This document shows, piece by piece, positions 21,001 to 34,700 of a stretch of 64,000 nt of DNA (the first letter of the stretch is position 1; each line of letters starts with the position of its first letter). The translations under genes and the position numbers were made by a program. The notes beneath the pieces were generated by a model. It was not told the DNA's origin and did no database searches. It worked only from the letters and a program-made list of their open reading frames with translations. Source of the DNA: Opisthocomus hoazin (taxonomy: Eukaryota; Chordata; Aves; Opisthocomiformes; Opisthocomidae); the NCBI RefSeq assembly GCF_030867145.1, contig NC_134421.1:32077979-32141978 (forward strand), written 5' to 3'.

Positions 21001-24000
21001 ACATTAATTTCTGACTTCTACATTTACAAGCATTTTAGAGCTATCAGCCCTTTCTACATACCGCAGACAGAAGGTTTGGTGCCTCCTGTTAGCTTAGTCT
21101 CAAGATGGGGTGCATTATATTATGAGCACCACAAAGGGATCTGGGAAAATGTCCGATATGTCTTCCTAACTGCTTTGTGATAGTGTGAAAGCTTTGATCA
21201 GAGAGATTTCCCAACTGCATTCACAAATGATTTGCAGAGATCTCATTATATCTGTGGGTGAATCGGATACTTAATGCCTTATGAGAAAACATGTCTAACA
21301 CCACTAAGACAGAAAACATATTCACAATGAGCAGTTAATGAAAATTCATTCTATTATACTTGTTACTGTCCACAGGCAAGCTTAGGCTTAGTCTTAAAAA
21401 TGGAATATTCACAAGAGAAAGTCACTATATATGCAGAGACAGTATTTAGTCCATTGATAACAGCTGAAAAGCTTGCTGAAATGATTAAGTGTCAAAAAAT
21501 CAAACTGTATTTCTAAATTTCATTGAACAAAACTCAGATTGTGATGCCTAACAAGGATACGGATGGCCCCTGAATCTGGAGAAAACACCAACTGCTTGAA
21601 GTCACTTTTTACTTCTTCTGTGCTGATTGTAGCACAGCTGAGCTGGGTCTGCTTCCTAAATGAGCTGGGTCTGGTTCCTAATTTAGATTTTCACACATAG
21701 CAGTAATCTGATAAAGAGAGTACCAGTTGTTGTCTACCACTATCATTGATAGTTTATTTGGATGTATTAGGTCCTGCTGTACAGTAGGGATGAAGTCAAG
21801 TCACACTACATCAGCCACCGAAGATTGCCTGTGGTTTCACAGGGAGCAGAGAGAGAGCCTAATTACTTCTGTTCCTCCTTTGGAAGTGCAGCAAGCCTAA
21901 AAGGTCTCTCCAGCTGCAACTACTTTTTGCAGCAATGGGATAATAACACCATAGCATGGAACACAAAGTATGGCAAGAAGGAAAGTACTTCTCCACTTAC
22001 TACCTCTGGAGAAAGTCATCCCTGTTTAAACAATTTCCACATTCCTATGTAAATATCAGCTGCCACAAACAGCATTGTGACACACACTAAAAATATCAGG
22101 AATGGATGCTACTGTGCATGTAGAAATGATATTTTAAATCATTCTAATGTGTGCATTTTATTGTCTTGTTTTCATATAAGACATACTATAAATCAGCAGA
22201 TTTGTTATAAATTTCAGTAAGAAAAGAAGACTGCAGAAGAATTTGATATGAAATTGAAATCAGAGCTGTTACGCTCCCCATAGAGAGCCTGACAAACTGC
22301 AGATTATGAGGAACAGACAACTTAACAGTGAACTTTTATTGTGTGTTCACCCAAACACACACATTTGCTTTCTCCCAAGACAGCTTAATAGCTGTTGCCT
22401 AAACGTATTTGCATTCAAAAGTATAAGGCTAAGCATAGAAAATATAGCCAGAAAGAGACTTTGGGTGTTTTTAGAACACAATGAACATAGGAAACTAGGT
22501 GCTAGGAGGAAGGCCCTTCTCTAGCTTGTAGAACCATTTCAGTTTCAGTTAGTATTGGTTGCTGTGTATCAATAGTAATCATGTCATTAATGACTTCAAT
22601 TCTAATGCTTATAGTAGCAGGTGTAAGAAGATTACAGTACTGGCTGCCTCCTTATTAGGTACTTTGATGAAAAGCTTAGACCTCAGGCAGCACCTGCTCA
22701 AATGTGAAGCATACCATTCATATACCAGGTAATTAAGTTGTTCTGTCTTTATGAGAGCACCAGGGCATATTTTATCTAATACTAATCTCAAAAATCCATC
22801 TTCACATACACGGTTTCTCAAGGGCTTCATCCTAAACCCATGAAAAGGAACCAGTAAAAAGAAACAGGAACACCAGAATCATCCTCTGGATCAGAATTCA
22901 GATCCCACTCACCCAGGCTCTGAAGGGGCCCTGCAAGAATATGTTGCAAAGAAAAGTTCAAAGACCTCTAAGTAGGCAAATTTAAGGTTAATTTGCTGTT
23001 GCACAAGTCTCCTTCTGATCAAAATTAATTAAAGGTGGACTTCCAGCTTCAAGCATGAGGTTTAGTAACACTTCAGCATGATTTTAGTTACCATTAACAA
23101 AGATAATGGGATGTTCTTCATATTGACAAACCTGTCAAATGGTGTTGAAATCCTATTAGTTCCTGGCCTCAGTTACTTCCCCGGCCATAATTTACACGGT
23201 TAAATACATGCTGCATATGCAAAAGACTGACTGATTTCAAAAGCATAGAGCCTTCCTTGAATTTTCTCATTTCCAAGATCCAGCATATACTCTCATAACC
23301 TAAATCTGTATTTTCATTGCTTATTAATCCCTCTAACTGCACTCTTCATCTCCTCTGCTTATTGGATTTGTAATAAATTAATCACTAATATTCTTCATTC
23401 CCCTGCTTATGGAGACATTTTGATGAATTGATAATTTGACATTGCTCAGACGTTATTTTTAGCTGTCAACAACTACTTCATAAACTATTTAGAATCTCAG
23501 TCACCTATTTTGACAGCATAGCAATGAAAGCTGTTTCTTGTCTCATTTTCTCTCACAGCATAACTGTAACTTTCAAAGGAGCAAGATATTGGATGTGGTA
23601 TTCATTATCACCTGATAATTACAGGTTAATTACATTCTTTGAATGATTTGTTTTCCTATAACAACAGAGAGGAAAATATTGATTGCAGTTTTCCTCAGCA
23701 CGCAGGGACAACATACGAAAAAGTTGTGTTTTTCATTACCTAGTCATGGCACACAACAAGAAGAAAAGCTCAGTATTGATACTAGTTCTCTATATACATC
23801 TGACAAATTTTTCTAATCCTTTTCCAATTTAATTTTCTTGCTAAGTTGCTCTGAGATATTAAGCTGGGACATAAAAATCGTGGGAATTTCGCTAAGAAAA
23901 AATTAATGCATTTTATGCTGATACTGCATTTTGTACAGTACCACGAAATAACAAATACAGAACATTTCCTCTGAAAAGTAAACCACTGAAAGGCATATGA

Positions 24001-26780
24001 AACTGCAGCGAGATTTTTGTACAAAGCTGCAGACTCCCAGAGTAACAGGTTTCTTCTGCTTCTCAGTGGAGAAAGTTGAGGACCATGGTTCTTACCGCAA
24101 CCTCCCCTTCACGTTGACTAATCCTGAAATGTCTGCAACTTTTCCCATTTCAGTGCACACAGGGCACAATGTTTGAATGCCCTTTACCAGGGAGTGCCAA
24201 TGGACAACCTACCATTATTTTAGCCCAAACCCCTTCTTCACACGAATTCTAGAAGAACTGGAAACATATGAAGTTATACTCCTGCTTAAAGTGTTGATCC
24301 CCACTGTGCATACTGTGTCTTACAGAGCTGTCACTAGATGTTCCACATCCAGTTTTTGGCTTGGATCAAGACAGCTCACTGGAGTGGATCAGCCAGCGCC
24401 ACTTCCCACCCTTGGGCTCACGCCATGCATGGCTGCAGAGCACACAGAATAAACCCCTTTTGACCAAAACTAAGCCAGAAAGATGATCTTACATGGCACA
24501 CAGGATACACTCCAGCTGCCAAGGGGCACCCAGGCCGTGGGCTTAGATTATAGCCAGCCTGAGGCAATGACTGAAACCTATACTCTGTGAATATCCAGTC
24601 TTCAGACAATAACCATTTCACCATGCAGATTCCATAGCACCACTGTGCCCTACCTGCTGATGTACACACCCTCTGACCATCTTCTTAGACAACAAGATTC
24701 TAGCTGTGTAGCTAGTACTTAAAAAAAAATTAAGTTTCATAGAGGTTTATGTAGTTTTGTTTATTTTCAGTCGCTCCCAATATGAGAAGTGACACAAGAA
24801 AAACAACAATGTTATTTGATCTGTATTGTTTACAGTGTTAAGGTCTATTCTGAACTGAAAATTTAACTCTTATATTGCAGTATTCCCAGCAGACATATTA
24901 GTATAAGGTTGCCACCTTAAAAGACAGACAGACCACAGGTTGCCTTCTGACCAGATCCAAATGGAAAAATATACTTCTAATTACTACCTTCAACCGAGAT
25001 CTCAGAAGCATCTTTAAGTGCAAAAAGAATGTGATTGGAAATTTTCTTGACAATATATAAATGTGTTTCCTGATTAGGACGAAGAAACGATTGCATTTAG
25101 TCCTCCGTGTATTTCTGTTTATCTTTGTCTTTATTTGTCTCTGTATTTCCACCATTGCAAGCAGGTTATATCAAAGAGAGATTTAGTGAGTTCAAGGGGT
25201 GGAAAGATAAGGAAACTGATGAGATCACAGTCTAAAAAGTCCCTTAATATGCTCTAGACACCTAATATACACACAGAATATAAGTAGTGAAAACATGACC
25301 TTGCATTAGGAAATCTTTCAGGTCAGTGGAACTCACTCAGAGGAAAAGGAAGAAGAGTGGTTTTCATTTACTCGTAGGAGCAAAATTGGGCTAATAACAT
25401 TACGAGATTAGTAGGATAGTTCGCAGCAGACATAAACCAGTATGCAGTGCCGGATGGCTGCTCAATGTTTGGAGGATTTCATTAACAAGTGAACACTGTT
25501 GTTATCCCACTGTTATAGTCATGCTTTGACCAACAGAGGGTTTGAAAGTGGTCTTTTTAGGACTCTATAAGGGTTATTGCAGATTGATTTCTGTAACTTT
25601 TGACCAAAAAAATAATCTGAGAATTACGAAAAATTGAGTTTTCTACGCTAAATGCCTTACTCATCCCTCCTTCTTTTGTATATGGTGTCTCTGATTCCTG
25701 TCAATGCAGAATCTGACCATCTGAAAATAAGAAGGAAAATAATATATTCAAGAGTATCCCTAAAGGGGTAAAGAGGTAACTTTTTCTTCCTTTTTAATTT
25801 CTTTTTTATTCTAAACTATCCTTTTGAAAGGATTCATTCACAACACGACAACCCAGACCAGATTGCTGGTTTAATATAGACTTAGAGTTGAGTGTTTTCT
25901 GACCTTAGCTATAATTTCTATACATTCAGAGAACCGTTAGTAACAATAGTGAGGGTGACCTGGTTGGTTAGTTCTTCTTTTTCTTCTGTAACAGAATCAC
26001 ATTTCAAAAGAGACCTCTGCTTTACTTTTAGCTAATAGTTGCTTTTCAGAGGAAATGTCACTTTTTACATTTTATAACCTGTTCTTCACTTGTAATTATC
26101 TGGGCCCTAACTGTTGTGCATTGAATTATGATAATGAAAATGCATTCTACCAGAAAACGTCTAACAAATCACAGACACAGCTTGCATTAATATCAATATT
26201 GATTAAATGATACAATCTGTTTCCAAGAATTGATAGTTCTACATGTCTTGTCATTTGGGTCTGGTATTACTTTGTCATATTTTAACTGTATTAAATAAAG
26301 GATAAATGAAGACCTCCAAAGGAAAATATTTGTTGTACATAACTAACTGGAGCAGCATGGGGACTCTTCCTGAAGTTGTTAACAGTCCTAAAGGTATGTG
26401 TCTCCAATATTTATGTCAAACTATGTCCATTGGATGAATAAACTGTTGGAAGCTACTTCTGGTACCAGCTGATGTTGTCCATAAACTAATTCCCTAAAAA
26501 AATTTTTGATTCCCTATAGATACAAAATTATTTGAAATGAGGCAAAGATAAGCTAATTTAATCTTGAAAAAAAAGGTTTTAGGAGGCTGCAGTTTTCTAA
26601 GCACAGACCTAGAAAGTAGCATTCACTGAGCAAAACCAGCTATCCAATGAAGCAGGAGGAGAAAAACCCCTTCCCTCACTGCCACTCCTTTAGATCTTTA
26701 TTTTTTTTGGCATTGCACATACAAGCTTGTGGCAATGAGAGTCCTGTATTTTCACAAAATAAAAAGAACTGTCTCAAATT
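18100..26780. other. Long AT-rich non-coding stretch
   Basis: Across 8.7 kb I find no open frame above about 95 codons and none that resembles a protein. No exon, RNA gene or intact transposon could be supported. One possible CR1 scrap is listed at 20575-20660. The stretch could be intergenic or the inside of a large intron; the window alone does not decide. Confidence 0.55.
20575..20660 (+). mobile_element. Possible CR1 scrap, plus orientation
   Basis: The words GAGGGAACTGAGCTTGTTTA and GGAGAATATGCTGAGGATGTAAC resemble the CR1 segment that encodes the [21 protein letters not shown] region. The match is short and worn, so it is tentative. Confidence 0.35.
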
Positions 26781-26784
26781 GAAT

Positions 26785-27420
26785 ATCAAAAGAGGAGGTG
26801 CTGGAACAAATCAGAAAATTAAATGCTGACTAGTCACTAGGACTGGAAAATTTTAAATTAAGAGTTCTGAAGAAATTTAAGAATGAACTAGATGAGCTGC
26901 TGGCAAGAATATATAATGTCTCACAGTCAACTGCTCCATATGATGTGTGGAATTCAGTGAATGTTTTGCCCAGCTTTAATATAGCTACAACAGTTGTTTG
27001 GCGTTTTCTATTGTCACAGCCTAGCTTCAGTTCCAGAGTGAAAACTGTGTGAAATGACAATAAAAGATACACTTAAGAAATGCCTTGAGGAGTAAAAATT
27101 GAACATACAACTACAGTGGCTTCCATAAAGAAGAAGAAAGGCTTGTGCTTCACTGTTATTTTAGCATCTCCGAGTGTGACAACAGCATAGAGGATGAAGG
27201 AAAAACAATTAATATATTTTAGTAGGATATTTTAAAGGCTTTTGACAAATTTTCTCAAAATATGTTATTAAGGAAATCAAGCTGTAAAGTACTGTCAGGG
27301 ATCAAAACTGATTGAGACATAAATAAATATTTACAGAAAAATGATGGGTTTCAAGATGATAATTTATACTGGTGTGCTTCTGAGATAGCTGAACTGGCTT
27401 ATACTTTATTTATAAAGATC
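26785..27420 (+). mobile_element. Ancient CR1-like LINE, reverse transcriptase region, plus orientation
   Basis: The string AAGAGTTCTGAAGAAATTTA at about 26860, then GATGAGCTGCTGGCAAGAA, and further on GGCTTTTGACAAATTTTCTC, TTATTAAGGAAATCAAGCTG and GTACTGTCAGGGATCAAAA follow, in order, the known layout of a CR1-type ORF2 around polymerase motif A (the FDK or FDT step). The frame is broken many times. It is a fossil of an old, AT-rich CR1 lineage unrelated to the younger copies at 37371-40789. Ends are approximate. Confidence 0.62.
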
Positions 27421-27990
27421 TCTAAAATGCCTTTATAATAAAATGTATAAATTTTCAGATGTTCTGCATTATTTAAATTAGCTTTAAATGGAATTAATAT
27501 ATTTTTCAACAGTTACACAGAAATTACTTGAATTAGCAGAATATTTCTTCATCCTCCTTTTCCTCTCTATTTCTTCTTTTGATTCAACTCCTCACATACA
27601 TTAGTCAAAGATGTGAGATGGAATATGCCAGACTCCTGCCATGTACCAACACATTTCCATTATTTCACTTTGTTGCTTGGTGCAATGTAATCCGGCATGA
27701 GAATAAACCAAACACAGCACCATACAAGAATCCTAGGGCCCAATGCAAAGCTCCTAGAAGCCAAGGGAAGGGAGAGACTTGCTATGTCAAACCCTCCAGA
27801 TGGCTAGGTAAGTGCTCAGATACTGAAAGAAATCTCATGCATGCTGTTGCTCATTTCTAAGAGTATTGATCCATATTTACATTTATCAGCCCTAAAAAAT
27901 TTAACTATAACTAGGTAGCTGTTGTCTGTAGGACTGTATATTCCCTTCTCTGATGCCCATCTTTTCTTCCATGCTTGTTAGTTATTCGCC

Positions 27991-28890
27991 TGTGTTGTGG
28001 GGTTGCATGGCAAGGTTTTGGTAGCATGGGGCTACAAGTGGGTGGCTTCTGTAAGAAGCTGCTAGAAGCTTCCCCCATGTCTGATAGAGCCAATGCCAGC
28101 CAGCTCTAAACCACTGGCCAAGACCAAGCCAGTCAGCAATGGTGGTAGCGCCTCTGTAATAACATATTGAAGAAGGTGTAAAGTTTGCTGTGGGACAACA
28201 GTCTAGAGAGAGGATTGAGACAATGTGAGAGAAAAAACTCTGCAGACATCAAGGTCAGTGAAGAAGGAGGGGAAGGATGTGCTCCAGGTGCCGGAGCAGA
28301 CATGATTTTCCCCTGCAGCCCATGATAAAGACCCACACTGGAGCAGCCTGCTCCTGAAGGCCTGCACCCCATGGGAGAGACCCGTGCTGAGGCAGTTTGT
28401 GAAAAGGAAGGACTCACACTGGAGAAGTGTATGGAGCGCTGTCTCCCATGAGATGGATCTCACATTTGAGCAGGGGCAGAGTGTGAGGAGTCCTCCCCTC
28501 GAGGAGAAAGGAACAGCAGAGACGTGTGACGAACTGACCCCAACCCCCATTCCCCATCTCCCTGTGCTTCTCAGGGATAGGAAGGGTAGAAAACTGGGAG
28601 TGAAGTTTAAGCCCGGAAAGAACGGGAGGAGGTGGGGGGGTAGGGTGTCTTTTAAGATTTGGTTTTATTTCTCATTATGCTACTCTGATTTGATTGGTGA
28701 CAAATTAAACTTTTTCATCCCCAAGTTCAATCTGTTTTGTCTGTGACAGTAGTTTCTGAGTGATCTCTCCCTGTCCTTAACTCGACCCACAAGCCTTTCA
28801 TCATATTCTCTCTCCCTTGTCCAGTTGAGAAGGGGGAGTGATCAGGCAGCTTTGGTGGGCACCTGGTATTTACTCAGGCTAGACCATAAA
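27991..28890 (+). mobile_element. Solo LTR, plus orientation, same family as 16500-17575
   Basis: It starts TGTGTTGTGGGGTTGC and shares, in the opposite orientation, many words with 16500-17575, for example GAAGCTGCTAGAAGCTTCCC, AATGGTGGTAGCGCCTCTG, AGTGTGAGGAGTCCTCCCC and TTTGGTGGGCACCTGG. At about 900 bp it is some 175 bp shorter, mainly because it has fewer of the GC-rich internal units. The 3' end is worn near 28885-28893 and I see no clean target duplication, so that boundary is approximate. No AATAAA remains at the place where such an LTR would need it. Confidence 0.78.
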
Positions 28891-30568
28891 AACTTGTTTA
28901 TCGTAGATTCATAAAGTTGCTGGAACAGTAGAAGTTATTGAAGTATAACTATAATGTGAATCAAAGAAAACAGACGCTTGAATTGTAACCTAAAAAAAAG
29001 TGCTTTCTACCAACCACTTTCTATATTTATTCACATCTCAGTGTACGTTTCTCCCCCTTGACTATTTTATTGCAAAGTTGAAAGTACAGTACGTGGCACC
29101 TTTGGCAAAGGAGCTAAAATTCAAGGGCTAGCACTAGATTTTACATTTCTGCTTCTAGAGCTGAATAGTACTGCACCTGTTACACAAAGAATTCAGTCCC
29201 AAATAGTGAGAGCACTGTTGAGAATGCGTATAATATGAACCGTTTTACAATAATTGCTATAATATTCTTTCCAGACCTACAAAGCAATTTGTTTTGCTTA
29301 GTGGGCATCTGAACTCCAAGTTCAGAATTTATCAAAACTCATGTGCAATGAAAATAAGCTTATGCTTTGGAGTGACTATGTGAACAATTTATATTAAAAT
29401 TTTTGATTCCCTTGTGCCAGTACAAATAGCATTCTTGCATTCCCTCAAGGCAAAGAATTGGGCCAAAGATATTAACTGTCTTTTAAGATGCACAATACAA
29501 GACCAGATGAAACTTGACTTAGAGTGAGAGTATCACTTCGCTTTGCCTCTTATGTTTTTCTCCTTTTAATGTACTTTTTCCTATTTTAACTTTACTTCTT
29601 TCCTACATTTCATAACTAAAAGGTGCAAGTGCTCATATTTGTAGATGTATTTTTAGAGAGCTACTTATGGCATAGGTTGAAGGCAGTATCCAAATACTAG
29701 ATCCAAAAAATAGCCGGGGTATCTACTTTCTATTTAGACACCTAATCCCAATTTATAACTTCCAAACTGTTAATTGACTTTTCCACAGCCACAGACAGGC
29801 TGCCAGCATGTTGCCGATTGTACCAGATGCTTGCATATATATTGCAGCAGGGTTGCGCACAGAGAGAGTGTTCAGTACCCTAATCACCATGCCTGGTATC
29901 ACCACCCACTTGCTGTGTCATTTAATACTGAAGTAGCTGAATCAAGGAGAAATTGATTCAGCCGCACTAGGTCCACCTCTCTGAAATGCCCTGTAAAGTA
30001 ATACTTGGTGTAGTCTCTGGCAAGGCCAGACATCTGCGTTGAAACTCCTACTGGGAAATAGAATGTGAATCTTCTTCCACTTCTTTTCCCCAAGGTCCTT
30101 GCATTCCTCCATTTTGCGAGTTTCCTGCCTACCTACAGTAAATAGTTCACATTTGTGAATTTTAAGCAAAGTTTCGTGACTTATCATACTTAAGCCTCAC
30201 AGAGTCTCCTGCAACCCTTCTGTGTTTATTTCTCAGGTCAATGTTTTTGTCACATTTTTGATGGTAATCTGAGGCACCCAACTCCTGGTATGTATCAGAA
30301 GGGATACAGAGATGTCTGACTCCAGACCACAGATTCTATTAAAATATACTGATAAGACACAGAGGTGTTTTGGTGAGGGGCTTATGCCACATCTGTTGGG
30401 TTGTCCTGGTACTGCCTTCCTAGCTGGCCGTATGCAACTGCCTGCTGAACCTCCCAGGAGCTGCTTTCCTTCCTGCCTCAGCATGCCTGTAAAGCAAAAG
30501 CACACCCTCAAGGTTTGCCCCGACATGCAAGCAGGAGGCTCTTAGGCTGAGAGTTTGTCCCTAGAAGC

Positions 30569-30636
30569 CATGAGACACTTATAGGGTCCATAGTACAGAT
30601 ATCATGAGACACTTACAGGGTCCATAGTATAGACAT
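30569..30636 (+). repeat. Two tandem copies of a 34-bp unit
   Basis: CATGAGACACTTATAGGGTC... is followed at once by CATGAGACACTTACAGGGTC..., the copies differing at three bases. This is a local tandem duplication. Confidence 0.9.
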
Positions 30637-30727
30637 ATTCTGCAATGCTCAGCCTCATCATATATGTACATCCAACCCCCATTACTCTCTTAAAGCTTCT
30701 CATTTCTGTACTATCATTTCCTCCCTT

Positions 30728-30747
30728 CCCCCCCCCCCCCCCCCCCC
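30728..30747 (+). repeat. Poly(C) run of 20
   Basis: Twenty consecutive C residues follow CTCCCTT. The other strand is G20. Its true length may be uncertain in the assembly. Confidence 0.85.
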
Positions 30748-31399
30748 ATAATTTAGCAACAACTTAAAAGACATTCTTTACTTTGCCTGGGTTCTGTTTA
30801 AATCTCACTGCTAGGAAACTGTAGTAGCTGAACTGTCAGGAAATAAACCTGCAAAAATGTTCTGAAGCCAAGAGGAACACAGTTTTCAGCTGCAGAGCAA
30901 GCAACTTTTGATCTCTAGCCCCTTGATTATCCATGAGTACACAGGGTAAGGTAATTATGCCTTTTCTGCCTGATGGCTCAGTGCTATCTATAACAAGGAT
31001 TTCCAGGAAGAAAAAGGATGGATCTTTCACAACTCTGCGAAGCTCTGCTCAGTATTGAGCTGGGATAGCCCTCTTAATTTTCACTCTCTGGCCTAATTTT
31101 ACATATTTTACTAATCCTTTTTAATTTAAATTTACTTCAGGCTAACGAAGAAAGTTAAATTATTTTAGCTACATGGTCTTCTGCCTTTCTTTTTTGTATT
31201 TCATTTTTCACACATCTTTAAAGAATGTTTCTCTAAAAGGATACTTCAGATGCTAGAATAAATTCACAGACAAACTTGTGGTCTTGGCTCACATGTGGGT
31301 TACACAGACCCTTTCTGCATGATCTAGTATAAACAGCAAATTAAATGTCACAAATGCAGTAGGATTTCAGATTACACAGACTCAGAGACTGTGGGAGGT

Positions 31400-31783
31400 T
31401 GTTGTGGTTTTGCCTAAACCTGCAAAAAAGAACCACACAGTTGCTCTTCCACTCCTTTCCCCTCCCCAGTGGGATGGGGAGGAGAATCAGAAGGAAAAAG
31501 GCAAAAACTCATGGGCTGGGATGAGAACACTTTAACAAAAGATCAAAGGGAGAAGAAAACAACAATCCATACTACTGATAAAAAGCATATACAACATGCA
31601 GTGTTCTCACCACCCAATGCTCAGCTTGCTCCTGGGTAGCAAAAGCCCCTCCTGTGGCCAGGTCCCCACTTAAATACTGAGCATGGCATCACATGGTATC
31701 AAAAGTCCCATTTGATTGCGTGTTTGGGTCAGCCCAACCAGCTGCTTGTGAAAATTAACTCTATCCGAGCTGAACTCAGGACA
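31400..31783 (-). mobile_element. Short ERVL-type solo LTR, minus orientation
   Basis: On the + strand it runs from TGTTGTGGTTTTGCC to GAACTCAGGACA. Read on the - strand it begins TGTCCTGAGTTCAGCTCGGA and then has GAGTTAATTTTCAC, closely like the start of the proviral LTR at 6604 (TGTCCTGGG...GGTTAATTTTCACC). The flanks are GAGGT (31395-31399) and GCGGT (31784-31788), a 5-bp duplication with one change. At 384 bp it is about half the length of the relative at 51045, so it has an internal deletion or belongs to a shorter subfamily. Confidence 0.78.
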
Positions 31784-31788
31784 GCGGT

Positions 31789-34700
31789 GAAGACTGTGCA
31801 CTGTGCTCTGCAGAAACTGTGGGTTAACCCTTTCCTTGGACAAACAGGGATGCTAGTATGAAGCCCTTAATAGATATAAAATACGTCTTTTTAGTTCTTT
31901 TAATGCTACTGCACATAGCAGGAACAGGTTGAGAACAAATAACACAGTAACAGGTAAGTAAGATGAGATCAGGTACTTGTTTGTAAAGCAGGGAAGAAGG
32001 TGTGGATGCCTGAATCATTTGAGGCAGGCTATATATATTGAAGAGAGTGTAGAAACAAAATACAGACAAATAAATAATGCATTGAAAAATGAGTGGACCT
32101 GGGGTGGGGTGAATGTCCCAACTCTCATATTTTGCTGCCACCCTGTAAATCCTCACTGAGGCAATAGATGAAAACTGTTGGTATTTTCCATTCCCAGACA
32201 ACGAATTCTTCACCCCCTGCTCCTAAGGGATGGCACCCTACTGGCATAGGAGATGTAATTTTCACCAACAGAGGTAAATTGGTCCCTGCAGCTTGCCCTT
32301 TATGTGCTATATATGATTTACTTAGGTTTTATTAACTAGAATAGCAGTTATTACAGCTTGATAATGTTCACTGCCAAAAACAGAACATCTCACAGCAGTG
32401 GAGCTGTTGAAACACAGATCTACAATCATTTCATCTCTTAGTTTTATTTTACTGGTAATATTTTGACCAGAGACTATTTCTCTAAAATTTAGGAAAGGGT
32501 TGAGGGACTCAGCAATCTAATTACAATGGTGTGTGAAGCAACAACAAAATATATGGTTTTTTCCTATGACTTCTAGGCTGCAGGTGGCATTGTACCTTTC
32601 AAAAGACAACCAGGAATTGATATTTTTCACAAAGCTCGTTTCTATTGCAGTCTGTACCACCCGAATGCCACAGTTTTAATTGGCTTTCCATCTGCAGAAT
32701 ATAGACTTTTCTTCCCACCCTGCCAAGCCTGGAATATGAACAACCTCCTTCATTAATGTCAGTTGCCATTCAGGGCTACAGGTGACATTGATTAATTGTC
32801 CAGTTAGTTTAATTATGAGGAGGAAAAGATGTGCAAAAAATAAATGTATCAGGAAAGTTTAATGTACAATAGACATGTAGCCAAATAAGCATATAAAGAG
32901 TTTTGCAAATCAATAAAAGCAGGAAGTGTCATTTTTTCATTTTCTTTACTCAGAAAGTACAAAAGAAGTTACCACAGACATCTGCAATAATTTTAGAATA
33001 GTCTTGAGACAATGTTTTACGCGTTTGTTTGTGAAAAATCTCACTACAAGAATGCAAAGTGTATATTTAAAAATTATTTTTGAGTTGAAAGCTGTCATAG
33101 AGACACCTAATTTTGGTGCCTTATCTATTTTGTTCTTTGAATTTTGGTGATCTTTAAGTTCTTTAAAAGATTGTGATGTTCCTTTAGTAAGACAGCAGGA
33201 AGTTGAGAGTCTGTGATTTTCTCTATCTTGTTGGTAATTATAAACAGGAGGTAGTCACAGCTCAGAGACTTGTTTGTGTCTTGCACTAGATTTTTTTAAA
33301 CTTTGATGGAAAAAGCAAAGCTATTATCCACAGTAAGAAAATGCCATCTAAGACAAATCTAAAATTCTTCCAATTAACTCAAATAATTAGAAATTGGAAA
33401 ATCTCCAGTGAATTTCTCATACTCTATATAAACTGAAAAATAAGCACAGAAGCTAGCGGTGCTTAAAAAGGTGTAAAGAAACAGAACCGACAGTGCCCAC
33501 TGACGACAAGACCATACAGATGTGCTCCTGGCACTGTGTGCTAAGCAGAGAAGAGCGCTCTACACATCCCCATATGGCACAGCAATAACGCCAGTACCAT
33601 GTGTTTACACTGCTTAACACTCAACACACCATGTTTTTAAAGCAACACACTGTGCATATCACTGAGGTTCAGTGTTGTGTAACTTATGCGGATAGTACTG
33701 CTCAGTGGTGAATACAGGATAATAGCTACGTGAGCAGTGCCACGTACAAGAGCTTGTATGGTACAAACTTCTGATACCTTCAGTGAGCACAGATGTTAAA
33801 AAAGCTGTGGCAGGACCTTTCAGCCCTGCTTCAGCTCTGTACCATATTAGCAGGCAGTTTCACTGTGCTTACACTCAAATCACAAAAAGTGCAAAAAATG
33901 CAGTGCCACCTGAAATTCAGCTGAGGAGGACCAGAGGACCTGCAGATCTGGCTTACTTTCTGAGTCAAAAACAAATCCCTGAACAAGTAACCCACCTCAC
34001 CCTACAGGCAGTTTCCACTGTAAGAATTTCCCACAAAAGCATCTGGCTTGTAGTCCCTTTGAGTCACCCATTGGTGGTTCCTTGATCGCTCTGAAGCCAA
34101 CAGCAGAGCTGAGTCAGGGGCTCACTCATCGACTTCAACTGCATTGGCTCAAAACCTACAAGTCACATTTCCACTGTCATTTGGGCTGTGTAGAGCCCAG
34201 TCTTCTGTAATGAAAAGTGTCCCTTCTATCAAAACTTCTGGAACTCAAAATGCTCAGCGCTTCCAAGGATATGTTATTTAAAAAGTTACATTGTCCAGCT
34301 ACCTAGCTAGTAACTATGTATAGATATACATGAAAACAGAAGAAGCTGTATTTAGAATTAGTGCAGACACTGTGACCAATTATTTGATAGGAAGAGCCTG
34401 AAACTGTTTGAATGTACTGTTTGCCTCTGAATCAGTAAACTGGCAGTGAATTAATCAGAGGGGGAAATGTCTGCCTTTCAAACTCATTGTCCATTTATAT
34501 CAAAGCTATGAATATCATGAGTGGAATGATTTATAGTGTATAGAGAGGTGAAATATAAAATCAAGTCTAGAAAAAATCTGAAAATTCACTGTGTTTAACA
34601 CTACCTTGTGTTCGGTTTGTGTAGTCTTTGTATTCTATCATCCAAAAATCAAAAGTACACTCTAACACGTAATTGAATTACCAGTATATTTGTTTATTTG

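Larger units (their letters stand above)
28895..31394. other. AT-rich DNA with a 34-bp tandem duplication and a C20 run
   Basis: No gene is supported. The duplicated unit at 30569-30636 and the homopolymer at 30728-30747 are listed separately. Opposing open frames at 30233-30545 overlap each other and resemble nothing known. Confidence 0.55.

Noticed and set aside
33595..33700. Short near-palindromic words such as CACTGAGGTTCAGTG
   Set aside because: The arms are only six bases and scattered, with no consistent structure or element ends.
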